Notes: generated by a model not told the origin, from the letters alone. DNA of 27,111 bases from Ancylobacter novellus (GCA_003241485.1 QFQD01000045.1:1-27111), one strand, 5' to 3'; shown: positions 18,052-26,785, counted from the first letter of the stretch. Program-made: numbers and translations.

Positions 18052-19533
18052 ATGGATGCCCGCTCACCGGAGGCCACGGACGCCCCGCTCTCGCATGCCG
18101 AGATACGCACGATCATCATCGGCGTCATGCTCGCCATGTTCCTCAGCGCGCTGGACCAGACCATCATCGCCACGGCGCTGCCGACTATCGGCGCCAGTTT
18201 CGGCGATCTGGAAGGCCTCTCCTGGGTGGTCACCGCGTATCTCTTGACCGGCACGGCGGTGACGCCGCTGGTGGGCAAGCTGGCGGATATTCATGGGCCG
18301 CGTCCGGTCCTGCTGGCGGCGATTGTGCTGTTCCTGATCGGCTCGGTCATCTGCGCGCTCGCGCCGGGCATGATGTGGCTGATCGGTGGCCGCGCCGTGC
18401 AGGGGCTTGGCGGCGGCGGGCTCATCGCGCTCGCACAGACGATCATCGGTCTGTTGGTGGCGCCACGCGAACGCGGCCGCTATCAGGGCTACTTTGCGGT
18501 GGTGTTCATCACCTCCAGCATCGCGGGCCCTGTTCTCGGCGGCTTCTTTGCCGAGCATCTGCACTGGTCGCTGATCTTCTGGATCAATGTGCCGCTCGGA
18601 ATCGCCGCGGCGGCCATGAGCGACCGTGCGCTGCGGAATCTGCCGGCGCATCACCATCCCCATCGCCTCGACATTCTCGGCGCGCTTCTCATGTGTGTCG
18701 CGACCGTCGCGCTTTTGCTGGCGCTGAGCTGGGGCGGGACGCATTTCCCCTGGTTCTCGGCGCCGATCGTCGGGCTTCTGGCGGTCTCTTTGCTGGTCTG
18801 GTGCGCTTTCGGCTTGCGGGTGGCGACGGCCACGGAGCCGCTTCTGCCGGTCGAAGTGCTGGCCAATCAGGTGGTTCGCACCGGCGTTCCCTCGGCGGCC
18901 TTCGCCATGGGCACGCTGGTCGGCCTTTCCATCCAGATGCCGCTCTACCTTGAAGGCGTCATGCGGCTCACCTCCTCGCAGTCCGGTCTGGCGCTGATCC
19001 CGCTGATGGGCGGCGTCGTCTTCGGCGCGACGGGGGCGGGGCGGTCGATGAGCCGCATGACACATTACAAGCGCGTACCGATCATCGGCCTTGTCGCCTC
19101 GATCGCCTCGCTGCTTCTGGTGGCGCTCTGGCCCCACCCGCTGCACGTCATGACTGTTGTGCTCGCTATGGGCATCACCGGGGTGGGACTTGGCACCGTG
19201 CTGCCCATCACCACGGTGGCGGTTCAGAACGCGGTGCCGCTGCCGCAGATGGGCACGGCGACCGGCGTGGTGAACTTCTTCCGCTCGCTGGGCAGTGCGG
19301 TGCTGACTGCCGGCTTCGGCGCTATCGTGATCGGCATGTCCGGCGTCGAGGGCAGCGCGCTCTTGGAGCGCCTGCTGGCCGGTACGACACAGGTCACCCC
19401 GCTTGCCGACGCGTTCCAGTGGATGTTCGCCGCGGCCGCCGCCTCGCTTGGCGTATCGCTGATCGCCATGCTGGCGATGGAGGAGCGCCCGCTGCGTTCC
19501 GGCCACGCCTCGACACCAGTCCTGTCGGAATAG
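18052..19533 (+). CDS. MFS efflux transporter, DHA2 (EmrB/QacA, 14-TM) family
   Basis: Predicted inner-membrane proton-drug antiporter of 493 aa with about 14 hydrophobic helices. TM1 carries the motif LSALDQTIIATALPTIGASFGDL (motif D1 of the 14-TM family). Motif A reads GKLADIHGPRPVLL and motif C GPVLGGFFAEHLHWSLIFWINVPLG, both diagnostic of antiporters of this group. The start ATG 18052 has no strong ribosome binding site. It is transcribed against topA and rnr, which flank it, with a 172-bp divergent region upstream and 60 bp to the topA end. There is no TetR/MarR regulator or membrane-fusion partner beside it, which is unusual for EmrB-like pumps. The substrate cannot be read. Insertion here is an inference from remembered synteny. 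Confidence 0.92.
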   Translation: MDARSPEATDAPLSHAEIRTIIIGVMLAMFLSALDQTIIATALPTIGASFGDLEGLSWVVTAYLLTGTAVTPLVGKLADIHGPRPVLLAAIVLFLIGSVICALAPGMMWLIGGRAVQGLGGGGLIALAQTIIGLLVAPRERGRYQGYFAVVFITSSIAGPVLGGFFAEHLHWSLIFWINVPLGIAAAAMSDRALRNLPAHHHPHRLDILGALLMCVATVALLLALSWGGTHFPWFSAPIVGLLAVSLLVWCAFGLRVATATEPLLPVEVLANQVVRTGVPSAAFAMGTLVGLSIQMPLYLEGVMRLTSSQSGLALIPLMGGVVFGATGAGRSMSRMTHYKRVPIIGLVASIASLLLVALWPHPLHVMTVVLAMGITGVGLGTVLPITTVAVQNAVPLPQMGTATGVVNFFRSLGSAVLTAGFGAIVIGMSGVEGSALLERLLAGTTQVTPLADAFQWMFAAAAASLGVSLIAMLAMEERPLRSGHASTPVLSE

Positions 19534-19534
19534 C

Positions 19535-19559
19535 AAAACGGGAAGCCGAAGCTTCCCGT
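19535..19559 (-). terminator. Terminator of topA (possibly bidirectional)
   Basis: A 9-bp perfect stem, ACGGGAAGC (19538-19546) with GCTTCCCGT (19551-19559), has a CGAA loop. On the minus strand it runs into TTTT, making it a terminator for topA, whose stop is 35 bp upstream. On the plus strand, where it directly follows the efflux gene stop, there is no T-run, so termination in that direction is less certain. Confidence 0.8.
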
Positions 19560-19593
19560 CCATTGTCTCTGTGAGAGATGGTCGCCCTGGCCG

Positions 19594-22254
19594 CTACTTG
19601 GCCTTGGCGCTTGCCGACTTCTTCGTCCCCGCCGCCTTGGCGGGCGATTTCGTTGCGGATTTGGCCGGCGCCTTCTTCGCCGCCGGCTTCGCTGCCGGTT
19701 TGGCGGCGGCGCGGCGGGCCGGCTTGGCGGGAGCCGAACCGGCCTTGGCGGTGATCAGCTCCACCGCCTTCTCCAGCGTCACGGTCTCCGGATCGACGTC
19801 CTTCGGCAGGGTCGCGTTCACCTTGCCATGGTTCACATAGGCGCCGAAACGGCCCGGACGGACAGTGATCGGCCCGCCGAGGCTGGGATGTTCGCCCAGT
19901 TCCCGCCCGCCGACAGCGCCGCGACCACGGCCGGGGCCTTTGTTCTGCTTGTCGGCGATGAGCGCGACGGCGCGGTTGAGCCCTATTGCGAGCACATCGT
20001 CATCTGCTTCCAGATTGGCGTAGGTCTTGCCGTGCTGAACATAGGGGCCGAACTTGCCGATGCCGGCGAGGATCGGTTCGCCGGTGTCGGGGTGGCGGCC
20101 GATATCGCGCGGCAGCGACAGCAGTGAGAGCGCGGTTTCCAGATCGACATCGGCCGGCGCCAGGCCCTTCGGCAGGCTGGAGCGCTTGGGCTTCTCCCCG
20201 TCCTTCGCCTCTCCGAGCTGGAGATAAGTGCCAAAGCGCCCGTCGCGGATCGTCACTTCCAGCCCGGTTGCCGGGTCGGTGCCGAGCACGCGGGTGCCGT
20301 TGGCTTCCGAGGGATTGTCGGGATCACCGTTCTGCACCGCGAGCGGCCGCGTGTATTTGCATTCGGGATAGTTCGAGCAGCCGATGAAGGCGCCGAACTT
20401 ACCCACCTTCAGCGACAGGCGGCCGGTGCCGCAATGCGGGCAAAGGCGGGGGTCGCTGCCATCTTCCTTCGGAGGGAAGATGTGCGCGGTGAGCATCTCG
20501 TCGAGTGCCGAGATGACTTCAGAGACGCGCAGGTCCTTGGTCTCGCCGATGGCAGCGGTGAAGTCGCGCCAGAAGTCGCGCAGCACCTGCTTGAAGTCCA
20601 GTTCGCCCGCCGAAATCTGGTCGAGCTTCGCCTCAAGATCCGCCGTGAAGTCATACTCCACATAGCGTTCGAAGAAGCTCTCCAGGAAGGCGGTGACAAG
20701 TCTGCCCTTGTCCTCAGGCACAAGACGGCGCTTGTCGAGCCGGACATATTCGCGGTCGCGCAGCACGGCGAGCACGGACGCGTAGGTCGAGGGGCGACCG
20801 ATGCCGAGCTCTTCCATGCGCTTGACCAGCGAGGCTTCCGAATAGCGCGGCGGCGGCTCGGTGAAGTGCTGGTCGGCCTTGATGCCCTTGTTCGCCAGCT
20901 TTTCGCCGGCCGACATGGCGGGAAGGCGGCGGCTTTCCTCGTCCTCGTCCTCGTCGTCGCGGCCCTCGCGGTACAGAGTGAGGAAGCCGTCGAACTTAAT
21001 GACCGTGCCGCTGGCGCGCAGTTCCAGAGCGCGCGCATCCACCTGAGCGTCGATATCAACCGTGGTGCGTTCCAGCTCGGCCGATTCCATCTGGCTCGCC
21101 ACGGTTCGCAGCCAGATCAGCTCATAGAGCTTGGCCTGCTCGGGCTCCAGCTGCCGCAGAACGTCCTTTGGCAGGCGGGCGATGTCGGTCGGGCGGATTG
21201 CCTCATGGGCCTCCTGCGCGTTCTTCGCCTTGACGGTGTATTTGCGCGGGGCGGCGGGGACGTAGCGCTCGCCATATTCCCGGCCGATGACCGCGCGTGC
21301 GCTGGCGATTGCCTCGGGCGCCATGTCGACGCCGTCGGTACGCATATAGGTGATGAGGCCGACGGTCTCGCCGCCGACGTCGATGCCCTCGTACAGACGC
21401 TGGGCGATCCGCATGGTCTGCGCCGGAGCGAGGCCGAGTTTGCGGCTGGCTTCCTGCTGCAGCGTCGAGGTGGTGAAGGGCGGGTAGGGATTGCGCCGAC
21501 CCGGCTTGGCCTCGACTGCGCGCACCTTGTAGTCGGAGGTCTCCAGCGCCTTGCGGAAGGCGGCGGCCTCATCCGCGGTGCCGACATCGAGCCGGCCGAT
21601 CTTTTCGCCGTCGGCGCCGACCAGGCGGGCTTCGAAGAGATCCCCGCGCGGCGTGGCCAGGGTCGCGGCAATGGACCAGTACTCGCGCTTGACGAAGGTC
21701 TCGATTTCCCGCTCGCGGTCGCAGACGAGGCGCAGCGCGACGGACTGCACCCGGCCGGCCGAGCGGGCGCCGGGAAGCTTGCGCCACAGCACGGGAGAAA
21801 GGTTGAAGCCCACGAGGTAATCGAGTGCCCGGCGGGCGAGATAGGCGTCCACCAGCGCTTCGTCGATCCGGCGCGGGTGCTGCATCGCCTCCAGCACGGC
21901 CTGCTTGGTGATGGCGTTGAAGACGACGCGCGAGATCGGTTGACCCTTGAGCGCCTTCTTCTCCTTGAGCACCTCCAGTACATGCCAGGAAATGGCTTCG
22001 CCCTCGCGATCCGGGTCGGTCGCGAGGATAAGCCCGTCCGCCTCCCTCACCGCGCGGGCGATGTCGGAAAGCCGCTTCTGCGACTTCGGGTCGACATCCC
22101 AGAGCATATGGAAGTCTTGCTCAGGATCGACCGAACCATCCTTCGCGGGGAGATCGCGCACGTGTCCGTACGAGGCGATCACCTCGTAGTCCGGCCCGAG
22201 ATATTTGTTGATCGTCTTCGCCTTTGCAGGCGATTCGACGATGACGACCTGCAT
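19594..22254 (-). CDS. topA: DNA topoisomerase I (type IA)
   Basis: Relaxes negative supercoils through a 5'-phosphotyrosine intermediate. In the 886-aa product, a Toprim domain opens with VVIVESPAKAKTINKYLG and carries ATDPDREGEAISWH (metal-binding DxD). The catalytic tyrosine is Y303 in GLITYMRTDGV. Later hallmarks are QEAHEAIRPT and LGIGRPSTYASV. One Cys4 zinc finger starts at C605 (CPHCG...CSNYPEC). Three Gly-Phe-x-Tyr repeats follow (GRFGTYLQLG, GKFGPYVQHG, GRFGAYVNHG), then a Lys/Ala/Pro-rich tail of about 55 residues typical of alphaproteobacterial TopA. ATG 22254 gives the exact family start, although the ribosome binding site is weak. It follows dprA in the usual order but is separated from it by a small opposite-strand ORF and about 500 bp. 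Confidence 0.98.
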   Translation of the reverse strand: MQVVIVESPAKAKTINKYLGPDYEVIASYGHVRDLPAKDGSVDPEQDFHMLWDVDPKSQKRLSDIARAVREADGLILATDPDREGEAISWHVLEVLKEKKALKGQPISRVVFNAITKQAVLEAMQHPRRIDEALVDAYLARRALDYLVGFNLSPVLWRKLPGARSAGRVQSVALRLVCDREREIETFVKREYWSIAATLATPRGDLFEARLVGADGEKIGRLDVGTADEAAAFRKALETSDYKVRAVEAKPGRRNPYPPFTTSTLQQEASRKLGLAPAQTMRIAQRLYEGIDVGGETVGLITYMRTDGVDMAPEAIASARAVIGREYGERYVPAAPRKYTVKAKNAQEAHEAIRPTDIARLPKDVLRQLEPEQAKLYELIWLRTVASQMESAELERTTVDIDAQVDARALELRASGTVIKFDGFLTLYREGRDDEDEDEESRRLPAMSAGEKLANKGIKADQHFTEPPPRYSEASLVKRMEELGIGRPSTYASVLAVLRDREYVRLDKRRLVPEDKGRLVTAFLESFFERYVEYDFTADLEAKLDQISAGELDFKQVLRDFWRDFTAAIGETKDLRVSEVISALDEMLTAHIFPPKEDGSDPRLCPHCGTGRLSLKVGKFGAFIGCSNYPECKYTRPLAVQNGDPDNPSEANGTRVLGTDPATGLEVTIRDGRFGTYLQLGEAKDGEKPKRSSLPKGLAPADVDLETALSLLSLPRDIGRHPDTGEPILAGIGKFGPYVQHGKTYANLEADDDVLAIGLNRAVALIADKQNKGPGRGRGAVGGRELGEHPSLGGPITVRPGRFGAYVNHGKVNATLPKDVDPETVTLEKAVELITAKAGSAPAKPARRAAAKPAAKPAAKKAPAKSATKSPAKAAGTKKSASAKAK

Positions 22255-22506
22255 GCGTCCGCCGCGTTCGTTGGAAGTTCAGCCCAAAGCGGCCGGGAAA
22301 ATGGGGTAGCCGCACCTACCTGTCAAATAGGGCGATGTCTGCATGACGCCGAAAGGTCGCGTCCGCAAGGGGTAATGCCGCATTTGCCAAATCGCACGAC
22401 CTCGATATCGGCAACCATAAATTGCATTTCCTAATAGCATAGCAATTTTTGATATACATAATTGCTTTATGCCAGCGTCGACATGCGGCATATTCCGCAG
22501 CGGGAT
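22255..22506. promoter_or_regulatory. Divergent control region between topA and a small ORF, AT-rich with two dyads
   Basis: Bases about 22415-22470 are strikingly AT-rich for this genome. Two inverted repeats are visible: TTGCCAAATCG (22384-22394) against CGATATCGGCAA (22403-22414), nearly complementary, and GCAATT (22442-22447) against AATTGC (22460-22465) with a 12-bp spacer. They are candidate operators or promoter parts for topA (leftward) or the small gene (rightward). I could not fix a -35/-10 pair with confidence. Confidence 0.4.
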
Positions 22507-22737
22507 ATGTCGTGCGGTGTGTCGTCCATTATCCACAGGCGGTCCGTGAACGAATTTCTTCGCAATCCAGGCTCGCAGAGCGACGTGGCCACCTACATCG
22601 CCGCCATGGCGAAGGAACTCGCGGAAATGGCGTCCGGCTGCCAAATGCCGCTGCTGCGCTATCTCCTTGAGATGGCGCAGGACGAGGCGCTGTCCATCTC
22701 GCGACAGCAGCAGGACAGCCGTGAGGCGGGTGAGTAG
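22507..22737 (+). CDS. Small conserved-looking hypothetical protein
   Basis: A 76-aa frame (from ATG 22507) with no recognised domain. The part that looks like real protein begins at NEFLRNPGSQSDVATYIAA. It continues as an amphipathic helical region, MAKELAEMASGCQMPLLRYLLEMAQDEA, that could form a two-helix hairpin; I have a vague memory of similar small proteins in Bradyrhizobium-like genomes. Start choice is open: ATG 22483, ATG 22507 and GTG 22546 are all in frame, and only the GTG has a Shine-Dalgarno-like AGGCGG just upstream. It ends 11 bp before the convergent dprA stop. It is transcribed from an AT-rich region unlike its neighbours. Function is unknown; a small regulator or toxin-antidote element would be speculation. 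Confidence 0.6.
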   Translation: MSCGVSSIIHRRSVNEFLRNPGSQSDVATYIAAMAKELAEMASGCQMPLLRYLLEMAQDEALSISRQQQDSREAGE

Positions 22738-22748
22738 AGCCGCCAGGA

Positions 22749-23867
22749 TCAATAGCCGCCCAGTGAGACCCGACCGCCGGCGTGCCTTTCGAGGCGACCG
22801 GCTAGCTCAAGCTCCAGCAGCAGGATCTGCACCGCGGCGGCGCCGGCGCCAGTCATTGCCACGAGTTCGTCCACCGCCATCGGCGTGGGCCCGAGCAGCG
22901 CGAGGAAGCGCCCGCGCAGATCCTCGCTGGGCTCCGGCGTTTCTGGCTTGGGCGCGGCTTCTTCCTCGATCCGCAAATTTGTCGGCCGGTCCCGCAGCGC
23001 ATTGAGCGCATCGAGAACGTCGCTCGCGCTGGTGACGAGTGCGGCGCCTTGCTTGATCAGCCCATTCGTTCCGGCGGCACGCGGGTCCAGTGGCGATCCC
23101 GGAACCGCCAGAACCTCGCGCCCCTGTTCGGCCGCCAGCCGCGCGGTGATGAGCGATCCGGACCGCTCCGCAGCTTCGATAACCAGCGCTCCCAGCGCCA
23201 GCCCCGAGACCAACCGATTGCGGCGGGGAAAATCGCGGGCGCGCGCCTCCCATCCCAGCGGCATTTCGGTGAGCACGGCGCCCTGTTCGGCAATGCGGGT
23301 GAAGAGCGCCACGTTCTCGGGTGGATAGGGGCGATCGAGGCCACCGGCGATGACAGCGATGGTGCCCGAAGTGAGCGCGGCTTCGTGCGCCACCGTATCG
23401 ATGCCACGCGCCAGCCCCGAGACGACGACCCAGCCAGCCTCACCAAGCCCGCGCGCCAGCCGCGCCGCCATGGTGCGACCAGCCCCTGATGCGTTGCGCG
23501 AGCCTACAATGGCGACGGACGGGCGATTGAGGAGATCGAGCCGCCCTGCGACGGTGATCAGCGGTGGCGCATCGTCGATTTCCCGCAGCAAGGCGGGATA
23601 CTCGCCCTCGCCGAGCGCGACCAGCTTCGCCCCGGCTTTCGCCAGCGCCGCCATTTCCGATTCCGCCTCCGCGATGGTGGGGATGCGTGGGGGAATGAGG
23701 CGCCCGCCGCGCCGGGCGAGCGTAGGCAGGGCGTCGAGGGCGGCGGCTGCGCCACCGAACCGGTTTATCAGGCCGCGAAAGGAGCGGGGGCCGACATTCT
23801 CCGCGCGGATCAGGCGGAGCCAGTCGCGGCGCTGTTCATGGTTGAGATGAACGCCGCGTGTCGCCAA
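22749..23867 (-). CDS. dprA: DNA-processing protein DprA
   Basis: Single-strand DNA-binding protein that loads RecA on incoming DNA during transformation. It is present in most bacteria, competent or not. The 372-aa product has an N-terminal SAM/HhH-like region (LRLIRAENVGPRSFRGLINRFG). The extended Rossmann core carries AIVGSRNASGAGR, VVSGLARGIDTVAHEAAL, FPRRNRLVSGL and SGSLITARLAAEQGREVLAVPG. A C-terminal winged-helix DML1-like domain (about 310-372) follows. The start is TTG 23867, with AAGG 8 bp upstream; it lies 3 bp after the plsY stop, so translation is probably coupled. No other competence genes are nearby. Its 3' end faces the small ORF 11 bp away. Confidence 0.96.
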   Translation of the reverse strand: MATRGVHLNHEQRRDWLRLIRAENVGPRSFRGLINRFGGAAAALDALPTLARRGGRLIPPRIPTIAEAESEMAALAKAGAKLVALGEGEYPALLREIDDAPPLITVAGRLDLLNRPSVAIVGSRNASGAGRTMAARLARGLGEAGWVVVSGLARGIDTVAHEAALTSGTIAVIAGGLDRPYPPENVALFTRIAEQGAVLTEMPLGWEARARDFPRRNRLVSGLALGALVIEAAERSGSLITARLAAEQGREVLAVPGSPLDPRAAGTNGLIKQGAALVTSASDVLDALNALRDRPTNLRIEEEAAPKPETPEPSEDLRGRFLALLGPTPMAVDELVAMTGAGAAAVQILLLELELAGRLERHAGGRVSLGGY

Positions 23868-23870
23868 GGA

Positions 23871-24476
23871 TCAGCCTTTCCGCCCGATCTTGCCTTCGGT
23901 TCCTGCAAGCAGCCGGGCGAGGTTGGCCCGGTGCATGAACCACAGCAGCGCAGCCAGCACCGCCAAAAGGATGCCGGTCTGATGCGAAGCGAGGAAAAAG
24001 GCGGCGACGGCGGTCGCCACGCTCGCAACAAGAGCCGAGAGCGAGGAATAGCGCGTGACGAAGGCGATGGTCAGCCAGACCATGGCGAAGATGAGCGCGG
24101 CGGGCCAGGCGAGCGCCAGCGTCACGCCGAGGAAGGTCGCCACGCCTTTGCCGCCCCGGAAGCCGAGCCAGACCGGGAAGACGTGGCCGAGAAAGGCACC
24201 GAGCGCGGCGGCGAGCGCCGCATCCTGCCCGATGAAGTGGCCGGCGAGCAGCACCGCCACGGTGCCCTTCAGCGCATCGCCCAGTAGCGTTGCCGCTGCC
24301 AGCCCCTTACGGCCGGTCCGCAGCACGTTGGTGGCGCCGATATTGCCGGAACCGATGCTGCGAATGTCCTCAGTGCCCGCGACGCGTGTCACGATGAGCC
24401 CGAACGGAATCGAGCCGAGCAGATAGCCGAAGAACAGCGCGAGATAGCTCGATAGCGAGGGAATGGACCAGCTCAT
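23871..24476 (-). CDS. plsY: Glycerol-3-phosphate acyltransferase PlsY
   Basis: Inner-membrane enzyme that transfers an acyl group from acyl-phosphate to glycerol-3-phosphate, the first step of phospholipid synthesis with PlsX as acyl-phosphate supplier. The 201-aa product has about five hydrophobic helices. The three conserved loops are visible: GYLLGSIPFGLIV, SIGSGNIGATNVLRT (residues 40-54) and HVFPVWLGFRGGKGVATFLG (98-117). ATG 24476 is used. It is 64 bp after pyrC and directly joined to dprA. The pyrB-pyrC-plsY-dprA order is one I recall from other Hyphomicrobiales. plsX is not in the window. Confidence 0.96.
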   Translation of the reverse strand: MSWSIPSLSSYLALFFGYLLGSIPFGLIVTRVAGTEDIRSIGSGNIGATNVLRTGRKGLAAATLLGDALKGTVAVLLAGHFIGQDAALAAALGAFLGHVFPVWLGFRGGKGVATFLGVTLALAWPAALIFAMVWLTIAFVTRYSSLSALVASVATAVAAFFLASHQTGILLAVLAALLWFMHRANLARLLAGTEGKIGRKG

Positions 24477-24540
24477 GCCACCGACCTTAGAGGCTTTTTG
24501 CCGAAAGTGAATGACGTTGGGTGATTACCAACGTAACGCA

Positions 24541-25839
24541 TCACACGTATTCATATACCGTGCGGCCGGAAACCAGCGTGCGCACCACGCGCCCCTCGAA
24601 ACGCGCCTCGTCGAAAGGCGTGTTGCGGCTGCGCGACTTGAGCGAAGCGGCATCGAGAATCCACGCCTCGTCCGGTGCGATCAGGGCGATATCGGCCGCG
24701 CGGCCGGGACGAAGCGTGCCTGCCGACAGCCCGAGCAGCTCCGCCGGCCGGGTGGACATGGCGCGGATCAGCGTCATCAGTTCGACGCTGCCGTCGTTCA
24801 CCAGCCGTAGCCCGGCGGCCAACATGGTCTCCAGGCCGACCGCGCCGAACGCCGCTTCCGAGAAGGGCAGGCGCTTCACCTCGACATCCTGAGGGTTGTG
24901 GTCGGAGACGATGACGTCGATCAGGCCATCCGCAACCGCCTGCACAAGCGCGGTACGGTCGTCCTCGCCGCGCAGCGGGGGCGTCAGCTTGAAGAAACTG
25001 CGATAGCCGACCACGTCGCGCTCGTTCAGCGTCAGGTGGTTAATGGAGGCCGAGGCGGTGACGGCAAGGCCGGCCCGCTTGGCACGGCGCAGTACCTCCA
25101 GAGATTCCGCGCAGGTCAGCGAGGCCGCGTGGTAGCGCCCGCCGGTGATGGCGGCGAGGCGCACGTCCCGCTCCAGCATGATCGTTTCTGCCGCCTTGGG
25201 CACACCGGCAAGGCCGAGCCGCGAGGCGAGCTCGCCCTCGTTCATCACACCTTCACCGGCCAGCGAGGCATCCTGCGTGTGATGCACGATCAGCGCGTCG
25301 AAGTTGCGCGCGTAGATGAGCGCGCGGCGGAGCACCTGCGCGGTCGGCACGGATGAGGTGCCGTCGGTGAAGGCGACCGCGCCGGCTTCGCGCAACAGCC
25401 CGATCTCCGTCATCTCGCGGCCTTCCAACCCCTTGGTGAGGGCGGCCATCGGATGAACGTGAACGATGGCGGTGTCGCGCGCCCGGCGCAGCACGAAGTC
25501 GACGATGGCAGGTTCGTCGATGACCGGATCGGTGTCGGGCTGGCAGATGATGGTGGTGACGCCGCCGGCGGCCGCGGCCTGGCTGGCGGAGGCCAGCGTC
25601 TCGCGGTGTTCGGCACCCGGCTCGCCGATGAAGGCGCGCATGTCGACCAGGCCGGGCACGGCGATGAGGCCGGCGCAGTCGACGATCTCGGTGCCCTCCG
25701 GCAGGCCGGCGCCTTTCAGATTGCCGGCAATGTCCTTGATGACGCCGTCGGCGACGAGGATGTCGCCATGGGTGTCGAGGTCGCGCGACGGGTCGATGAT
25801 GCGCGCATTGGCGAGGAGGGCGGGGCGGGGGTCACGCAT
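24541..25839 (-). CDS. pyrC: Dihydroorotase-like protein (PyrC homologue), probably non-catalytic
   Basis: Amidohydrolase-fold protein of 432 aa next to pyrB. Active dihydroorotases have an HxH zinc pair after PGxxDxH; here that site reads VPGLVDMRAFIGEPG (61-75), with R68 and F70 in place of both histidines. Other sites are partly kept: VHPMAALTKG (128-137), YHAAS (236-240) and SDHNPQD (312-318). NPDT-like residues read QPDTDPVID. This pattern matches the inactive PyrC' that assembles with aspartate carbamoyltransferase in pseudomonads and is common in rhizobial pyrBC. A true dihydroorotase should therefore be encoded elsewhere. The start ATG 25839 overlaps the pyrB stop by 8 bp, so they are translationally coupled, in line with a stoichiometric complex. 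Often annotated simply as pyrC. Confidence 0.92.
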   Translation of the reverse strand: MRDPRPALLANARIIDPSRDLDTHGDILVADGVIKDIAGNLKGAGLPEGTEIVDCAGLIAVPGLVDMRAFIGEPGAEHRETLASASQAAAAGGVTTIICQPDTDPVIDEPAIVDFVLRRARDTAIVHVHPMAALTKGLEGREMTEIGLLREAGAVAFTDGTSSVPTAQVLRRALIYARNFDALIVHHTQDASLAGEGVMNEGELASRLGLAGVPKAAETIMLERDVRLAAITGGRYHAASLTCAESLEVLRRAKRAGLAVTASASINHLTLNERDVVGYRSFFKLTPPLRGEDDRTALVQAVADGLIDVIVSDHNPQDVEVKRLPFSEAAFGAVGLETMLAAGLRLVNDGSVELMTLIRAMSTRPAELLGLSAGTLRPGRAADIALIAPDEAWILDAASLKSRSRNTPFDEARFEGRVVRTLVSGRTVYEYV

Positions 25840-26785
25840 TGGGCAGATTCCGCGAAAGCGCGTCGAGCACGGCCATGCGGACGGCGACGCCCATCTCGAC
25901 CTGCTCGCGAATGAGCGACTGGGCGCCGTCGGCGACGGCCGAGTCGATCTCGACGCCGCGGTTCATCGGGCCGGGATGCATCACCAGCGCGTCGGGCTTG
26001 GCAAAGCGCAGCTTCGCCTCGTCCAGCCCCCAGAAGTGGAAATACTCTTTCACTGAGGGGACATACGAGCCGTTCATGCGCTCGCGCTGCAGGCGCAGCA
26101 TCATGACGATGTCGACATCCGCAAGACCTCGACGCATGTCGTGGAAAACCTCGACACCGAAGCGGTCGATGCCCGTCGGCAGCAGGGTCGGGGGGGCGAT
26201 GACGCGTACCTGCGCGCCGAGCGCCTGCAGCAGCAGGATGTTGGAACGGGCCACGCGCGAGTGGATGATGTCGCCGCAGATGGCGACGGTGAGCCCCTGG
26301 ATGCGGCCCTTGTTACGGCGGATGGTCAGCGCGTCCAGAAGGGCCTGCGTGGGATGCTCATGCGCGCCGTCGCCGGCATTCACCACCGAGCAGTCCACCT
26401 TGCGGGCCAGCAGTTCCACCGCGCCGGACGCGTTGTGGCGCACGATCAGCACATCGGGGTGCATGGCGTTCAGCGTCGCCGCCGTGTCGATCAGCGTCTC
26501 GCCTTTCTTCACCGAGGAGGTGCTGACCGACATGTTCATCACATCGGCGCCGAGCCGTTTGCCGGCGATCTCGAAGGAAGACTGGGTGCGGGTCGAGGCC
26601 TCGAAGAAGAGATTGATCTGGGTGCGGCCGCGCAGGGTCGCACGCTTCTTCTCGACCTGACGGTTCAGGATCACGAACTCTTCGGCAAGGTCGAGGAGTC
26701 CGACGATCTCGTCGGGAGTCAGCCCTTCGATGCCAAGCAGATGCCGGCGGGAGAGGGTGAAGCTGGCAGTCGGGTTCGATGTCAT
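25832..26785 (-). CDS. pyrB: Aspartate carbamoyltransferase catalytic subunit
   Basis: Condenses carbamoyl phosphate and aspartate to N-carbamoyl-aspartate, the committed step of pyrimidine synthesis. The 317-aa reading shows the carbamoyl-phosphate loop FFEASTRTQSSFE (60-72; S64, T65, R66, T67), SVKKGET (K94) and AHEHPTQALLDAL (141-153). MLRLQRERM and MHPGPMNRGVEI follow in the aspartate domain. ATG 26785 gives the usual family length; an upstream GTG at 26821 would add 12 poorly conserved residues. It is first of the pyrB-pyrC-plsY-dprA series and overlaps pyrC by 8 bp. No pyrI regulatory subunit is present, as expected for the class that pairs with a PyrC-like partner. No attenuator or leader peptide was recognised upstream. 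Confidence 0.97.
   Translation of the reverse strand: MTSNPTASFTLSRRHLLGIEGLTPDEIVGLLDLAEEFVILNRQVEKKRATLRGRTQINLFFEASTRTQSSFEIAGKRLGADVMNMSVSTSSVKKGETLIDTAATLNAMHPDVLIVRHNASGAVELLARKVDCSVVNAGDGAHEHPTQALLDALTIRRNKGRIQGLTVAICGDIIHSRVARSNILLLQALGAQVRVIAPPTLLPTGIDRFGVEVFHDMRRGLADVDIVMMLRLQRERMNGSYVPSVKEYFHFWGLDEAKLRFAKPDALVMHPGPMNRGVEIDSAVADGAQSLIREQVEMGVAVRMAVLDALSRNLPNA

Noticed and set aside
20434..22434. 666-codon open frame antisense to topA
   Set aside because: Mirror frame of topA with biased shadow composition and no motif.
22279..22752. 157-codon minus-strand frame between dprA and topA
   Set aside because: Overlaps the more protein-like plus-strand small ORF and the control region; His/Arg-rich with no pattern.
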